Shown here: positions 1 to 13,180 of the stretch, piece by piece
Layout: each line of letters begins with the position of its first letter
How positions within the stretch are numbered: position 1 is the first letter of the stretch
NCBI RefSeq assembly: GCF_014898055.3
Contig: NW_023601104.1
Span: forward strand, 86,721,106 to 86,785,105
Length of the DNA: 64,000 bases
Direction: 5' to 3'
Origin: Talpa occidentalis
Taxonomy: Eukaryota; Chordata; Mammalia; Eulipotyphla; Talpidae
Notes under the pieces: generated by a model
What the model was told of the DNA's origin: nothing
What the model saw: the letters and a program-made list of their open reading frames with translations, nothing else
The model's database searches: none
Program-made: the position numbers and the translations under genes

Positions 1-335
1 TTGCTGTCATATATTTTTAGTGGTAAAACTCCAAAAAGGGGGCTTATTACTCACACTGGTCAATAGGATATTTCCATATCAGTTCAGAAAATTGATCACA
101 CCCTTTCCAGAACCTTGAGATGTACAGGATCTGATTTCCAGTCAGCAGATTCTACCACTGCTGGAATTCATTGCTCAGCCCCTGTCCTCCCCATCTGGTG
201 CTCCATATGGAAACTGTAGAATTGACAGTGGTAATTAACCCTTTTCTGTGCTCTTCTGCCTTAGTCTTCAGACAGCTCTGGGAAGGTGCCTTTTACAGGT
301 TACTTTTCATAATCCTCACACTTCCGTTTTTATTT

Positions 336-599
336 TTATGTTTATTTTTTTTTAATTTATACAAGAACCGGGGTACTGGCCAGATGAGAGGGAGGGTGAG
401 AGGATTCACGAGAGACAGAGCAGGGAACAGAACAGGCAGACTGACGAAATACACTGCTGAGGGGAGCAGCAGGAGAGACGGAGAGGTCTGCTTGCCATGT
501 GGGTAGCTCTGAGGCTGGCGGGGATCAAAGCAGCATTGCAGAGGCTGCGGACAGCTTCACAGCGCTGCGCTGAAACGCCTGCACCACCAGGGAGGTCCA
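336..599 (-). mobile_element. tRNA-derived SINE, family B, minus
   Basis: Reverse orientation: T-rich tail at 336-360, then the body with AGAGGTCTGC and the tRNA-like head ending CACCACCAGGGAGGTCC. I use family B for copies whose body ends in a 'TGCATAAATAAAT'-type tail and whose head reads GGGCCTCCCTGGTGG. This copy is diverged. Confidence 0.8.
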
Positions 600-1460
600 C
601 TTCCATTTTTAATGAAGGAAGCCTGAACCTCTGTGTGGCTACTCTCACCTTGCAGTGGCCCCGGCACCCCTATCCAGGGGCTGGTCAGACTACATGGGAC
701 CTGGTACTAGCAGGTCAGTACTCAGGGCTTTGCTGGCACCCCAATAGAGTAACTCCCACAGGCTTGTCCCAGATCCAGCCACCAAGAGACACCAACAAGC
801 TGCGCCAGGATTCCGACATGGCCCCCACCCAAACAACCTATGCTATTAGCTGCCCTGTCTGTTCTCCAAGCGCCCTCCCACCCTAATCCCTAGAGCTTTT
901 CTTAACCCTAGAAGGCACCAGAACAAGTGCTGCTATTTTCCCAAATCACCTGCCAGAAAATAAAACATTCTGTTCTGTAGAGTTAGCTTTCTTTGCTAGA
1001 ATTCCAATTTTTATTAGATGAGGTAAAGAAAATGACGAGGTAATTGCAAAATGATTTGCCTTTTATGGAAAATAGAAATGTGAATGTTAATTTTTAATTT
1101 TCTCAGTTTGATCAAGAAAAATAACAGTGCATGGGCTGATTATTTCATTACCATGAAAAAAACTATACTAACTTTCAAAATTATGCTTCCTTACCTGTCC
1201 AGCATCCCTGTATATCATTAGTATATGCTCAGAATCAAGTAAATGTTGTTTTCATGGTTTGTTGTGAATACACTTTGATGGGGTAAGAATACATTATTGG
1301 TGGGGCCCTTTTTGCTGGAAGTAATTCTTTTTCAATTTTCCAACAATGTTTAAATAAGGGTAATTAGATAAAACTATTGTTCAAGTTGCTGTTGAATTAA
1401 ATTGAGACTCCTCTATGTACTTAGTAGTCATCTAAATGATAGCAGTATATCAGGATTTGA
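600..1460. other. Unassigned intergenic sequence
   Basis: A C-rich segment around 620-900 looks unlike its AT-rich surroundings and carries a 129-codon open frame, but I recognise no domain or repeat family. The remainder is AT-rich sequence without a recognisable element. Confidence 0.4.
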
Positions 1461-1469
1461 GGTTATAAT

Positions 1470-2025
1470 TTGAAGTCAGTCAGATCTAAATTTTATTCCC
1501 AGTTCTACAATTTTTTTTTTTCCTTTTTTTTCTTTCTTTTATAGAGGCATGTTTTATTTATCTATTCGTTTGTTTGTTCGTTTGTTTCGTTTATACATGC
1601 ACTGGGCACAGTCAGAAGCGCGGGAGGGCGAGAGAACTCACCAGAGCCAGAGCGGGGAGCAGAACAGGCAGAAGGACCGAAGTACACTGCTGAGGGGAGC
1701 AGCGGGCGGCAGGAGAGGTCTGCGCGCCATGTGGGACCCTCCTCCGGTGGCCGGGGAGCAGCCGGGGATGGAACCAGCGCTGCAGAGGCTGCGGGCAGCT
1801 TCGCAACCCAGCGCTCAACCGCTGCGCCACCGGGGAGGCCCCCCCAGTTCTACAATTTAATGGTTGTATGATTATAGGCGATTTACATAAACCTCTCAGA
1901 GAAATTTCATTTTCTTCATCTATAAAAGTTATTAATACCTAACTACTAAGAATGAAATTGGATGATGCTTTTTAGTGTTTGGCACAGTCTCCGGTCTATA
2001 ATAAATATTTATTAAATGATAGCTA
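1470..2025 (+). repeat. MIR fragment split by a SINE
   Basis: 1470-1513 and 1859-2025 together read as a MIR: a segment ending in loss-of-appetite-like low complexity is absent, and the core (CTCAGAGAAATTTCATTTTC, then TTCATCTATAAAAG, then TTGGCACAG and AATAAATATTTATTAAATGA) matches the family's usual 3' order. The intervening bases are the younger family A SINE. Confidence 0.6.
1514..1845 (-). mobile_element. tRNA-derived SINE, family A, minus, with target duplication
   Basis: Full-length reverse copy: T-rich tail, body containing the AGAGGTCTGCGCGCCATG region, head ending CGCCACCGGGGAGGCCC. AGTTCTACAATTT flanks both sides (1501-1513 and 1846-1858). Family A heads read GGGCCTCCCCGGTGGCGCAG and carry recognisable pol III A-box and B-box (GGTTCGATCCC) motifs. 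It inserted into an older MIR. Confidence 0.92.
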
Positions 2026-2095
2026 TATACAGGCCTAGCTCCTTCTTTTGTGCTTAGTAGATACTGTTCTTTTTACAAATTAAATGTTGGTGGTA

Positions 2096-2405
2096 GGGCC
2101 TCCCCGGTGGTGCAGCGGTTGAGCGCTGGCTTGAGAAGCTGCCCGCGGCCTCTGCGGTGCTGGTTCGACCCCCAGCTGCTCCCCGGCCACCGGAGGAGGG
2201 TCCCACATGGCGCGCAGACCTCTCCTGCCGCCCGCTGCTCCCCTCAGCAGTGTACTTCGGTCCTTCTGCCTGCTCTGCTCCCCGCTCTGGCTCTGGTGAA
2301 TTCTCTCACCCTCCCGTGCTTCTGACTGTACCCAGTGCATGTATAAACAAACAAACAAACAAATAAATAAATAAATAAAAACATGCCTCTTAAAAAAATA
2401 TAAAA
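2096..2405 (+). mobile_element. tRNA-derived SINE, family A, plus, with target duplication
   Basis: The head GGGCCTCCCCGGTGGTGCAG starts at 2096, and the body runs to an (AAAC)n/(AAAT)n tail. The direct repeat TAAATGTTGGTGGTA flanks it at 2081-2095 and 2406-2420, a clear 15-bp target duplication of an L1-mobilised retroposon. Confidence 0.93.
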
Positions 2406-2420
2406 TAAATGTTGGTGGTA

Positions 2421-3034
2421 ACCCTGATTCAGACAAGTCTATAGTGCCATTTTTCAACAGTATGTACTCACTTTGTTTTTAATTTTTTTTAAATAATGTA
2501 TAGTGTAAATATAATCTGGAACCAAACCTAACAGCATCTTCAAGGTGTTCCTGTAATTATATCCATGGTACAAAATTGTTGAAAAATATCAAATGGATTT
2601 TTTAAAAAGTGTAATTTTACAATTATTTGCATCTTATTTAAATGCCTGCCCCAAAATCAGTGCAAATTTTTAATTTTAATTTCCCAAAAGATTACTCTTT
2701 AGAAATAACCTTTGAAATATGTTGCATTTGTGAAACAGAGCAAAACACATACTTCATTCCAATGTTTTCCTTAGAGAGTGGGTGTGTATGTTCTCATTCT
2801 CTGAGATTAAATAGTCCTGCCCAGACCAATAAAGAAAAATGGAATAGTTTATTTGGGAAAACTCAGATAACTGAGGGCTGATCTTGTTACATAATGAAGT
2901 CAAAGCCATTTCACACTGTTTATCCACAGCTGGTTGCTGCACTGAGGTTCTTTGAATTCACTTCCTCTCAGCCCTGTCACCCTACAAACCCAGTCTCGAG
3001 GTTTGGGGACTATGAGGTTATGGCTCAGACAAAG
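2421..3034. other. Unassigned intergenic sequence
   Basis: AT-rich DNA. I see no exon, repeat or RNA gene that I can support. Confidence 0.4.
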
Positions 3035-3245
3035 AGGTTAAGAGGTTAAGAGATAGGCTGCTGGGTTTAATCCTTATCTCTGCCACTTTCTAGCTGTGAC
3101 TTTGGTCCATTCACTTTACTTCCAAAGCCTTTGTTTCCTCATCTATGGAATATAATAATTGGGACCTCAAGGGAATGGAATGAAGATACAGTGAGAGAAT
3201 CTGCTTAGAGCATCTAGCACAGCACCTGCAGGGTGCACAGCAAAC
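3035..3245 (+). repeat. MIR element
   Basis: Contains the MIR order: TCTGCCACTTTCTAGCTGTG, then the TTTCCTCATCTATGGAATA core, then GCATCTAGCACAGCACCTG. It is old and diverged, in + orientation. Confidence 0.75.
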
Positions 3246-3665
3246 TCTCCCCACCGCGTCTGGAGAATGACAAAGTAGCCCTCAGTGGCCGCGGACACAG
3301 AACTAACCTCTACCCCTTTTCGCTCAGATATCTAATAACAATTCCTAAATGCAAACTAAACCTTAACTTTGCCAGACAAGTACAGTTGAACTTGCCGTAG
3401 ATTTACAGAATCAAGGGACAATCTACCCTTTCCTACTGTTCCCCACCCCCAGCACAACTTTACAGAAGTGGCCTGGAGAGAACACAGGACTGAATGCTGG
3501 CTCTCTGCTACTCACCAGGAGAACTGGGGTCAAACCCAGCTGTCCGGAGTGGCTGTCTGTGTTCTCTCAGGTACTATAGGCTTCCCTGACACCTGTGTGC
3601 TGTCTATAGAGCATTGTCATTTACAAATGCCATTCCCTCACATGAACAAAAAATGCCAGAAAGCA

Positions 3666-3936
3666 TTTTTTAAAGACTTATTTTTATTTATTTATGCATA
3701 CAAGAGCTGGGGTGTAGGCCATAGGTGCAGGGGTGAGAGGATTCACCAGAAATAGACTGGGGAGCAAGACAGTTGGATCTACTGAAATACACTGCTGAGG
3801 GGAGAAGCAGGCGAGACAGTAGAGGTCTGCTATGCCATGTGGGTCATTTCCCTTGCCGAGGATCAAACTCGTGCCACAGTGGCTGGTGATAGTTTGATAG
3901 AGCTCTTTAACCCCTGCACCACCAGGCCAGCCCCAC
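3666..3936 (-). mobile_element. tRNA-derived SINE, family B, minus
   Basis: T-rich tail then TTTATGCATACAAGAGCTGG, the AGGAGAGACAG/AGAGGTCTGCTATGCC body and a head ending GCACCACCAGGCCAGCCCC. Diverged, with no clear target duplication. Confidence 0.8.
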
Positions 3937-4844
3937 ATTTTTTTTAAACTATGAAATGCTATTAAGAAAATTCAGTTTGCCTTTTGAAGGAAATCATGCT
4001 CTTTCTCCAGGTGGCTGTCACTGGTATTTTAGGAGATGTTAGTGCTGTTCCCTTTGGCTCCCTCTTGCCACTCTACAACCCGTACACTGACCTGAGCAGG
4101 TAGAATAACCTATTTCTCAGGCGATGGGTTTGGCTGCTGGGGTTCCAGGCTGCTGTCATCAGCTAATGTCCTATCACAGAGTCTGGGACTCATGCAGTGT
4201 GATTTCTGCTGAGGCAAGTCCTCTGCTCAGCACTGGCCCCTCTGGCAGACTGCCAGTCCTCCCTTACTCTTCAGTCGCTCCTCTGTATTCTCTTTCTATG
4301 TCCTCCCCAAAGAACCTGCTCCCTAGATTCTTTTGTCTCTCTTTCATAGCTTCTGGCCACCCACACTGTTTCTTCTGCCACCTTGAACTTGGCTCTGACC
4401 GGGAAGTGCCTTCCAGATTTGCCAGTCATGTGAATGTTGAGTTCAGCATGCCCACAACTTCTGCCTCCAAAGCTGCTGTGAGATCCATCTCTGTGGAAGA
4501 CAAGACTGACGTCAGGAAATGGGTTAATTATTCAGCACACTACAGCTACAAGGTACCTCAGGGGGCAGCTGGCTAATGCTTCCAAGTCTATTTGTTGGCA
4601 CCTGTTCCCTCTCCCTTCTCATTCAAAGTGTCCTAGAAGAGCTTCTCCATACAGAGCTGTGGATGAGTCTACTCTGACCTTTAATGAATAATCTTTAGTG
4701 AGCAAGACAAAGTGGCAGGGGAAAAAGAGGCTGATAAAAGAGAATAATTTTTCAGTCATCATGAAAAACCACAAAAAAGAACAATGGGTAAAGGGATATT
4801 ATTCATCATTCATAATGTAATTTGTGTTGTGAGTAGTGAACTTG
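3937..4844. other. Unassigned intergenic sequence
   Basis: A mixed-composition stretch. A 150-codon open frame at 4124-4576 has no recognisable domain or splice context, and I do not support it as a gene. Confidence 0.4.
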
Positions 4845-4970
4845 GAATCCCAAGGAGTGTGGTCTCCAGTGACAAAGCCCTATTGCAGGGCTCTTGATCC
4901 AAGGGACGTGGGAGGATGTTTTTCTGAATAGCTGAAGTTCAAGTCAGTACCTGCCGTGGCCACTCCAGTG
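4845..4970 (+). repeat. Direct repeat copy 1 of an unassigned element
   Basis: Begins AATCCCAAGGAGTGTGG and ends near CCACTCCAGTG. A second copy, clearly homologous with several small differences, lies in the same orientation at 6164-6287. It could be a pair of LTR remnants or two copies of an old interspersed repeat. I cannot name the family. Confidence 0.6.
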
Positions 4971-6163
4971 CTAACTTGAAGCATTTATGTCATTGATAAG
5001 AGTCGATGGCATGGATCTGGGTGAAGTTAGGACATAATCTCAAAAAATAGGCCAGCTTTTATAGTTGCAATGGGATCAGGGCTGAGAAAGAAGGAAACCA
5101 AGCTAGGTGTCCTGACATAAACAGTGATTATGTTCTGAAGGGCTAGAAATTCAACAGGAGGAAAGTAATGCCAAAGATGGAAAAGGGAGGTGATCAAAGA
5201 AGATTTTACAAGTGGTTCAATAATTTTTCATTCATGATAATATTCTTAGAGTTATGTGATGATTTATCCCTCCTCTAAACGCTTCCTCAGTTGTGTGAGC
5301 TAAAACATTCAACTAACAAGAACAAATACTCCATCTTGTGGCCTAAAAAAAAAAACCAGTTTCTTTCCCCAACCTGATGAACCTTGTCATCTATTCTGTC
5401 AAAGTGGTATTGAGAGGAACTGCCTTGTTATGAAATTCCTGAGCTCAGAGGATTCCCTGCCTGACTTATCAAAGGCATCAGTTGAAGTTTGTCATTTTCA
5501 AGCCAAGATTAATTTATTAACCCTTTAATAGCAGCTACACTATTTTTGCAGTAGATAAAGGGAGAACTATAAATAAATACTCCAATACTTATTAGTTTGG
5601 AGACTATTAAAAAAGAAAAGTAATGGAGAGGTATAAAGTTACCAAGGAATTCATTTGGTAAACCTTTGTGATTACCTGTGCTACACCTCCACTGCTGGTT
5701 TGCAGGAGTAAATGAGGACTTGCCCTGTCCTAAGCTTAGGGTGCATTGGAGCTGGGCAGGTGTCCAAGATACGGTGGGAATATTCACAAGGGAAGCACCT
5801 AACTCTACTAATGAGTCAAGAATAGCTTCACAGAAGAAGTGACCTTTGAGCAACTCTCCACAGCATGGAATGAGAATTTTCCAGGTGGACAATGAGGGAA
5901 AGGAAATTCCAAATCAAACCAAGGACATTTGCAAAGACAGAAAGTCATGATACACACAGGGCTAGTAGCTCCAGTGTGGCTAAAGCCCCAAACATTAGCA
6001 ATATTACAAGGACTCTCAAAAGGCTAGTGTTCTCAGTTGATTTATTTTCTTAGTGGGATGTTTTTTCTTCTTTTTGATATTTCTCTCCAACTTCTATTCT
6101 CGGCAGGTGGAAATTGAGCAAAAAAAGAGTTTGAAGCCAGACTTTGAAAGAGAAGAAGTGGAA
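4971..6163. other. Unassigned sequence between the two direct repeat copies
   Basis: About 1.2 kb without a recognised exon or repeat. If the flanking copies are LTR remnants this would be eroded internal sequence, but I see no retroviral coding motif in it. Confidence 0.3.
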
Positions 6164-6287
6164 AATCCCAAGGAGTGTGGGGTCCAGTGATGAAGCTCTA
6201 CTGCAGGGGCCTTGATCCAACAGTCACAAGAGGATATCTTCCTGAATAGCTGAAATTCAAGTCAGTCGCTGCCATGGCTACTCAGTG
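6164..6287 (+). repeat. Direct repeat copy 2 of an unassigned element
   Basis: Aligns to 4845-4970 over its whole length, sharing AATCCCAAGGAGTGTGG, CTTGATCCAA and CTGAATAGCTGAA. Similarity stops sharply at both ends. Confidence 0.6.
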
Positions 6288-9200
6288 ATGGGGACAGTGT
6301 ATTGCCCTTCCTGTTGGCAGTCACCTGCACTTTAACAGGAAACTCAGAGGTGGTTGCTTGGAGAAGCTCTCCTCACGCCTGAAGCACCTGGCTCACCTGA
6401 CTTTGGGGGCTTAGTTAACTCTAAGCCTCCTTGTCTGGCTCTGCTTATCCTCGGCACTTGGCGTGGTTTGATGTGACTTTAGAGTCAGGAAAAGAACCTC
6501 CCACATCAGTGTTGGCACAATTACCTTCTGATGTTCATCTGTCACTTACATGAGTTTCTGGAAAATAATTAGCTAAGACTCCCTCCCTGTAGTCCCTCTA
6601 GAAAAATTTCAGAAAATTACAAAACAAATTTCCTCTTTGAGTCTACCAGGCCTTTCATAGGTGACTCCATTCTTTCAATGTTAACACTATGCAGCAGATG
6701 TTTCTGAGACTTTCCACCCTGATTCTAGATTTCTGAGAGTGAAACACTTTTTCTATATAAGGTTTCAGTTCCAGGGTTCACCACCCTGCGCCACAGTCAA
6801 CAAAGGGACAAGACACAGTAGGTTCCTTTTCCTTCTGTGATTAGCTCCACATTCTGCAAGAAGGGAAAGCAAAATTGAGCTTATTTTTCTTCATTCTTGG
6901 GAAAAGGGACATTAATTACCAAATTGTGTTCAAGTCAGAAGATCATTTCAATCTCAGTGAATTCCCAAATTCACAATGAAAAAATACAGGCCATTTCTGA
7001 TTCCTGAAACAAACAGATCAATGTGTCCTGCCAGTACCTCGGGCATTTGTCAAGGGCATTCGGGATTTCTTTTTATACCTCATGGACAAGAGACAGTTGC
7101 ATGTCTCTTTAACTCAAACTTTATAGAAAATATAAGCTGAAAAGATCATTTTAAAAAGTGTTCCTAAACTGAGCTTGAAAGAGATTTCCCCCCCCAATTC
7201 AGAGTTTGGTAATAAAAATGTCATAACACATCTAAAAGACAGAAGACCCTGGGATAGATATTGAGAAAAGCCATATTTTTCTAATGTTGTGAACATTAAA
7301 TCCTCATTCCAGGAGCCCAGGAGTCTTCTTCCCCTTCATCTGTCCTGTTCACATTCTGTACCTCAGTTTCTGGTTCGTATCTTAGTGTTTTCTTACCATC
7401 CAAGGAACTACATTGTCCATCCCAAAGGAGACACCTGCCTAGTAATGTAAAGACAGCTTCTTTTTGCCTTCCGGTTTCTCTTATGAAGAAAGCACCTTAT
7501 TGGATTTGTAGATGACACATAAATAGACAATATATCTAGTGTTGACTGACAGATTCAGGATTAATTTAATCAGTGAACATCCACTGAATTCTAACTCCAT
7601 ACAGACACTAGGATATAGGAAACGTTATATTTTTTTTAAATACCTGAACATAAGACTGAAACTAAAAGGATGAAATTAAATAGGCATTAATGAGGACCCT
7701 CCTATTTGGGTTTTTCAAATGCAACACTCTTTTTAAGTACCAAGTGGTATGCTTGTATGTACATTTGCAAATGTGTGTTTACATGTGTGTGCTGATGGGA
7801 AGGGGGTTGCAAAGTCCAGGTTTCATCGCCATTCATACAGAAATGTTTTCTTAGGGAAATGTGAGTTCAGTTTTGAATCAGGATTCAAAATTGGCTATTC
7901 ACAGAGTTAATGCTTTCAAGCTGTGTTACCAGAAGTCCAGGGAGCCCTGAATGCTGCATTCATCAGTCCACATCTGTGTGGAGGGGTGGGTTCAATACCA
8001 TATTTTAAGAGAGATATTAAAAAACTGATTAAGTCCAGAGGCAGGTAACTAGGGTTTGAAGGATCTGATTATATAAGGAACAGGGAAGTAGTTCCCCTGA
8101 AGAATAGAAGGTATAGCTGAAAGGAGAGTTCAGAGAAGGAGGGAAAGATGTAATAATTGCCTTTAAATTTCTGTTGGGTTCTAAAAAGGAAAAGGAATTA
8201 GACTTCTTCCACATAGCTTCAAAGGGCCAAAATAGGAATAAAGAAGAACTTTATGGATGATAGATGTTTGCTTCAATATAAGAAATAGTTTTAGAATAAA
8301 AATTGTTCTAAAGAAGAGTGGACTCTTCATAAAACTTCATGCTCCTGCAGATGCCCAAAGGTTAAAATAACTATTTATCCCAGAGGCTATAAAAGGAACT
8401 CTTACGTTGGATTTGGGCTGATGACTACCAAGATCATTTCTATATATCAGGTTAATCTCAGTAGTGATAGGACTCTCAAACTTGTTGTCTTTTTGACAAG
8501 TGACTTTTCATGCTCTTTGAAATAGAATGTGGCCCCCAGAGGACTGTGTCAAGTGAGGACTCCAAGATGTATTCCTTCCCTGTTGCTCTCAAGTCACATG
8601 AGAGGTCCTCATAGAAACATCAAGATGGGGTGAAGAGTTGGCAAGGTGAAGGTCATCCCAAGGTTAGCACTCTCTCAGGATCTCTGCCTTCCCTGCTTAG
8701 CATCACATGTGTATTGCTTATTGGACCTTTTCCCCATTGGTTAATTCTCATAGCCTTTGTGCTTTTTTTTTATCAAGAGCTCAGAAAATCCTTTCTATGC
8801 TGTCTACATTCACTAAGCACATTATTAATCTCAAAAAACCTGTCACCTTGTTTTCTTCAAATTTGCTTTTTCTTCTTAGGAAACTGGTTAATGTTAGCAT
8901 TTAGGGGCTCGAGGGATAAAATACTATATATATATTATAGACCTACATTTTCTGCTAATAACCTACATAGGAAATACAGTTGGACAAATTACCTTTTTAA
9001 TGTTTAATATTTAAACATTATATTATCAATAATGTTCAAATATTAAAAGTGAATTAGTTTTACCACCACATGGTATTACTCTTAGAATACAATCAGATGT
9101 CACATGGTATCAAGAGCTGTGCTTTCTTTTGATTCGAGTGGCTTGCTGTGTGACTTTATAGCAAAAGAGGGTAGGAAACGTCTGCCAAGCCAGAGAATAT

Positions 9201-12200
9201 GCAGTATTGGGAGGGATGGGAGGCCATTGAGACCTTTTGCCATCCTTGCAAATATAGTACTAGTGATTTCACATCAAAATTTTGTGTTTCACTTACATTA
9301 AACATTATCTGGGCAGGTGTTTGTTTATTTGTTTTCCTATTTGGTCTTCCACACCTGTCTTACTTTCTGCATTATTGGCAGGACTTCACATTTTGAGAAT
9401 TTTTTCATTTTAAAGTATTTCTTATTTGAAATAAGAGTTATTCCTATACAAATATAGTGGGTAAAGGCAGTTTATTTCTCCTAGAACTTCACATTTCCAA
9501 GAAATATTTCTCTGAAGGCAAGGAATATATCTTGTTTTTTATTTTTATTACATAGCCCAAAACTCAGAATACACAGGTTTCAGTCACCTTAAACCCTTGT
9601 TTATAGGGCAAACATTAATAAAATAAAGGGAAATAATTTGGTGTATATCAAATTTTCACTAAAAGAATACTGACCTTAATACCTTAGGACTACTTAAACC
9701 CTAAGTTGTCATCAAGTATTAAAGCCAGCAAGGCAGCAAGCTAGAGTACTTTTACTTTCTGGAGGACTTAAAATAATTTTTCTTGCCTTTTATTCCTGTT
9801 TCCACTGTCAGTTAATGACTAATTGTCATCACGTAAGCATTTAAAATGCAGCTGAATTTGAGCTACAATGTACCTTAGTCATATTGAAAAACATATTTGT
9901 GCCCAAAGAGAGAGTAGCACAGATACTGTCCACAGTAGATTATTGATTCAGTTTTGATCCTGCAAGTCAAACAGATCTGCAAGCTGGAGGCTTACCTATT
10001 GGAATGATGAGCAGGAGAAGAAAGTGTGTGATAGAAGGCACAGCCATGCTAATTGAGCGAGGTCTTTGTGTCCCCCACCTTAGCCACTGACCATTGTCAC
10101 TGTTACTTATTTTGTCACCATGGTCAGAGTAAGGCCAAACCTCATGATGTAAGATCAAAGTTTCTGATCTGATTTGTGTCTCATAATAAGTTTTGCAATG
10201 GGAAAGCAGACGATGATCTGAAATGTTTCCTAAGAGCCTTGAGAATATGAAATTGATTGGCGTAGGAAACGCCACTATCTAAGCTACTTATAGAAATTCT
10301 CTGTCGGTAACTTTAACATTTCTGTGAATGATAATGGTAAGTTAATTCTAGCATATCCAGAGCTTAGGTCATGTCTAGAATGCCATTTAACAGGATATTC
10401 AGACAAAACTGACCTCAAAAATTAAATTTACCAAAAATATCATCTAGTAAATGAGTTATCTCTAACACCACACTACCAAACCCATCCAAACCATGACGGC
10501 TCTTTGTATAAAATTAGTCATGGCATTCTTGCCAAGTTCTAAAGAATTTTTCTAAATATTTCCAATGTCTCAAGTGCCAATTCCCTACAAATCACTATTT
10601 CTTAATTTTACTCTTTGTAAATGAAACCCGCTTTGGATATTGTGATGCATATTTGTGTATTTAAAGAACTAGAAGTGAATGACATATATAAGGCAGACAT
10701 AAATGTAAAACAGAATGTGTGTGTTGGTAATATTTTGCCATGCATTAACTAAAGCAGGAGGGTGGAATCTTTGCTATTTTCCAGTGTGCCTTAGCAAATC
10801 AGATTAAGTGTCTGGTCCTAAGTTTTTGTTTTAAGAATTGAAAAGATAAATGTAACTCTGGACTTGAAATTATAGACCTATGAAGGTGGAAACTATCCAT
10901 AGTAATGTGTTTGGTAGTGCTTGAGAGAAGCAAATAATAATTATATGTAATACAAAAAATAGATTCAAAAACAATTTCAATATGAAAACAAAATATAAAG
11001 AGATGACAAATACAGTATTGACCACCAAACCTCAAACTACTTGAATTAGAGAACATCCCTTAAAGTTAAAAGTAAGGAGCTCTAGGAAAATAAAAGATTA
11101 CATAGCAGGCATAATCAATACAATTCATAGGATTCAGCAAGTATTTATCAAGAATCTGGTCAAAGTGCTGTGCTAGCAGCCAGCTTCCCTAAAGGGAACA
11201 AAGGTTAAACACAAGGACACTGAGTAGTCATGGAGGGAAGGCCATGAAAACTGGGATTTTTATGCATCCTTGAAAGGGACACAGTCATAGGGACAATCTC
11301 CACGTTTATTAAGTGACTGGCTGTTCCCTACTGGCCTTCAGTGACTCCACTGAACAAGTGAGGAAAATGGACTAGCTTCCTTCTGGGCCTTTCCAACTCC
11401 ACTTTTATTGGTTATTTCCCAAAATATTCTTTGGTACCACTATCACTGATTCTTCATGTCAATGGGACTCTTCACATAGGCTTACAAACCAAGATAATAT
11501 AAATTTTCAAGATTAGGAAAAGCTGGTCCCTCTTTTCTGGTATCATCTCTACCCTTTATCATCTTCCAGACAACAGTAACACAGAAAAACTCAGCAATCC
11601 TCTTTTTTGTAGTTGCTTTCAAGCATAGATTAAAATGGAAGCTAAAAAGAACAGTAAAGTTTAGTATAACCAGTGCTCAGGAATGTTCTCCAGCATCGCA
11701 CAGCTAAACAGTGGCTGTGAGTCCCCAAAAGGAATGTTAGGATTTGAATGCTACTTGAAGCAGAAGTAGGTCTAACCCTCCCTGGTACTGAGGCCATATT
11801 AGGATGATCACTGATTTATAGATGTGTCCTTTCATACAAAGGACTGCAGAAATTGAGTGGGTGAGGGGGAAACACTCAGTAAACATGCTGGAACTGTTTG
11901 TCAGTTATGGCAAAATGAGATGCAAGAAAGGGCTGGACTTCCCTATCCTCACTGTGTCTTAGCAGCATGAAATGAATTAAAAAAAAAAAATTAAACATGT
12001 ACAAACTACAAAATAGCATCTCCTTTGTGGTATACGTTAGTGTAATTTTAGTTTCTTTTCTGGTTGTAGTTAGAGTTGGTCAAATGAAATGGATCAGTTC
12101 CAACCAGACAGAGCAAAGAATTCCAGAACCTCTTCCTGTTCAGTCCCATGCTCTGCTTCGGATCAAACCCTCCAAACTGGTTGTGAACATTTTTAAAGTC

Positions 12201-12916
12201 ACACTGTGACTGGAGCCTTAAGCACCTTTGTCTGGACTCGTGCTTCAGGATCAGCGACCCCATATGCTATCCAAAGGGACCCGTTGTGGGAAAACAGATA
12301 GGCAGTTAAATCCTATTAGTAACCTGTTGGACCAAATGGTTTGAGGGTTTGGAAGAAAGGCAGTGGGAGAATGGAAGAATATTGAATGGTGACCCTAAGT
12401 CAACATTTAATTAATTTTTGTGTCCTCCTGCCAAAAGAATCTGGAGAAAACTTTGCTATATTCAAGAAATTAAACAGAAACTGTTGTAGTCAGGGAATGA
12501 TGAAGAACAACCACTCCTCACCCTCCACTTTTAAAATGTCTATAGAGAATTTTAATTCTTAGGGATAGATGGACGCCAGATCCAAGGAATGATTCAGCTG
12601 ATCCAAGGCTTGTATTTTCTGTCATCATCCACCCTCATTTGATGTCACTTTTTTTACTATTGTGATTAATTTTATGTAAAACCAGTCTGTGTTAAAAAAA
12701 AAAAAATACGTGCCTATGTAATAAAGTCTACACACTGGCTAACTATAGAAGAACTGAGGTTTTGTTTTTATTGTTCTGCTGATTACCATTTGTAAAACCA
12801 TTTTGTGAGCTACGAATATGAGCAATTAATAAAAATGTTTAAGCAAAGTTCATCACTATGCAAAACTTAATGCAGTCAGGCATAAGGAAAAATAGTATTA
12901 TTAAAAAGGCCCATGA
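6288..12916. other. Unassigned intergenic sequence, SINE-poor
   Basis: About 6.6 kb of AT-rich DNA in which I find no SINE, no recent L1 and no convincing exon. Open frames here are short and random-looking. A segment near 11980-12710 ends in an A run followed by AATAAAGT and might be an old retrocopy, but I cannot identify a parent gene. Confidence 0.4.
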
Positions 12917-13180
12917 GGGGCCTCCTTGGTGGCGCAGTGGTTGAGCGCTGGGTTGTGAAGCTGCCCTCAGCCTCTGCAGTGCCGTTTTGATCCCCGGCCA
13001 CCGGCAAGGGTCCCACATGGCGCGCAGACTTCTCCTGCCGCCCGCTGCTCCCCTCAGCTGTGTATTTCGTTGGTCTGCCTGTTCTGCTCTCTGCTCTGGC
13101 TCTGGTGAATTCTCTCACCCTCCCATACTTCTGACTGTACCCAGTGCTTGTATAATTAAATAAATCTTTAAAAAAAAAAA
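12917..13180 (+). mobile_element. tRNA-derived SINE, family A, plus
   Basis: The head GGGGCCTCCTTGGTGGCGCA begins the copy. The body is slightly shortened around the B-box side (the second GC-rich repeat is missing) and ends in an A-rich tail. AAAGGCCCAT occurs just before (near 12905-12914) and just after (13181-13190) it, consistent with a target duplication. Confidence 0.9.

Noticed and set aside
4124..4576. A 150-codon frame as a possible exon or gene
   Set aside because: No recognisable domain, no splice context and no coding-like neighbours.
11981..12710. A possible retrocopy ending in an A run
   Set aside because: The A run is followed, not preceded, by AATAAA, no flanking duplication is evident, and I cannot identify a parent transcript.
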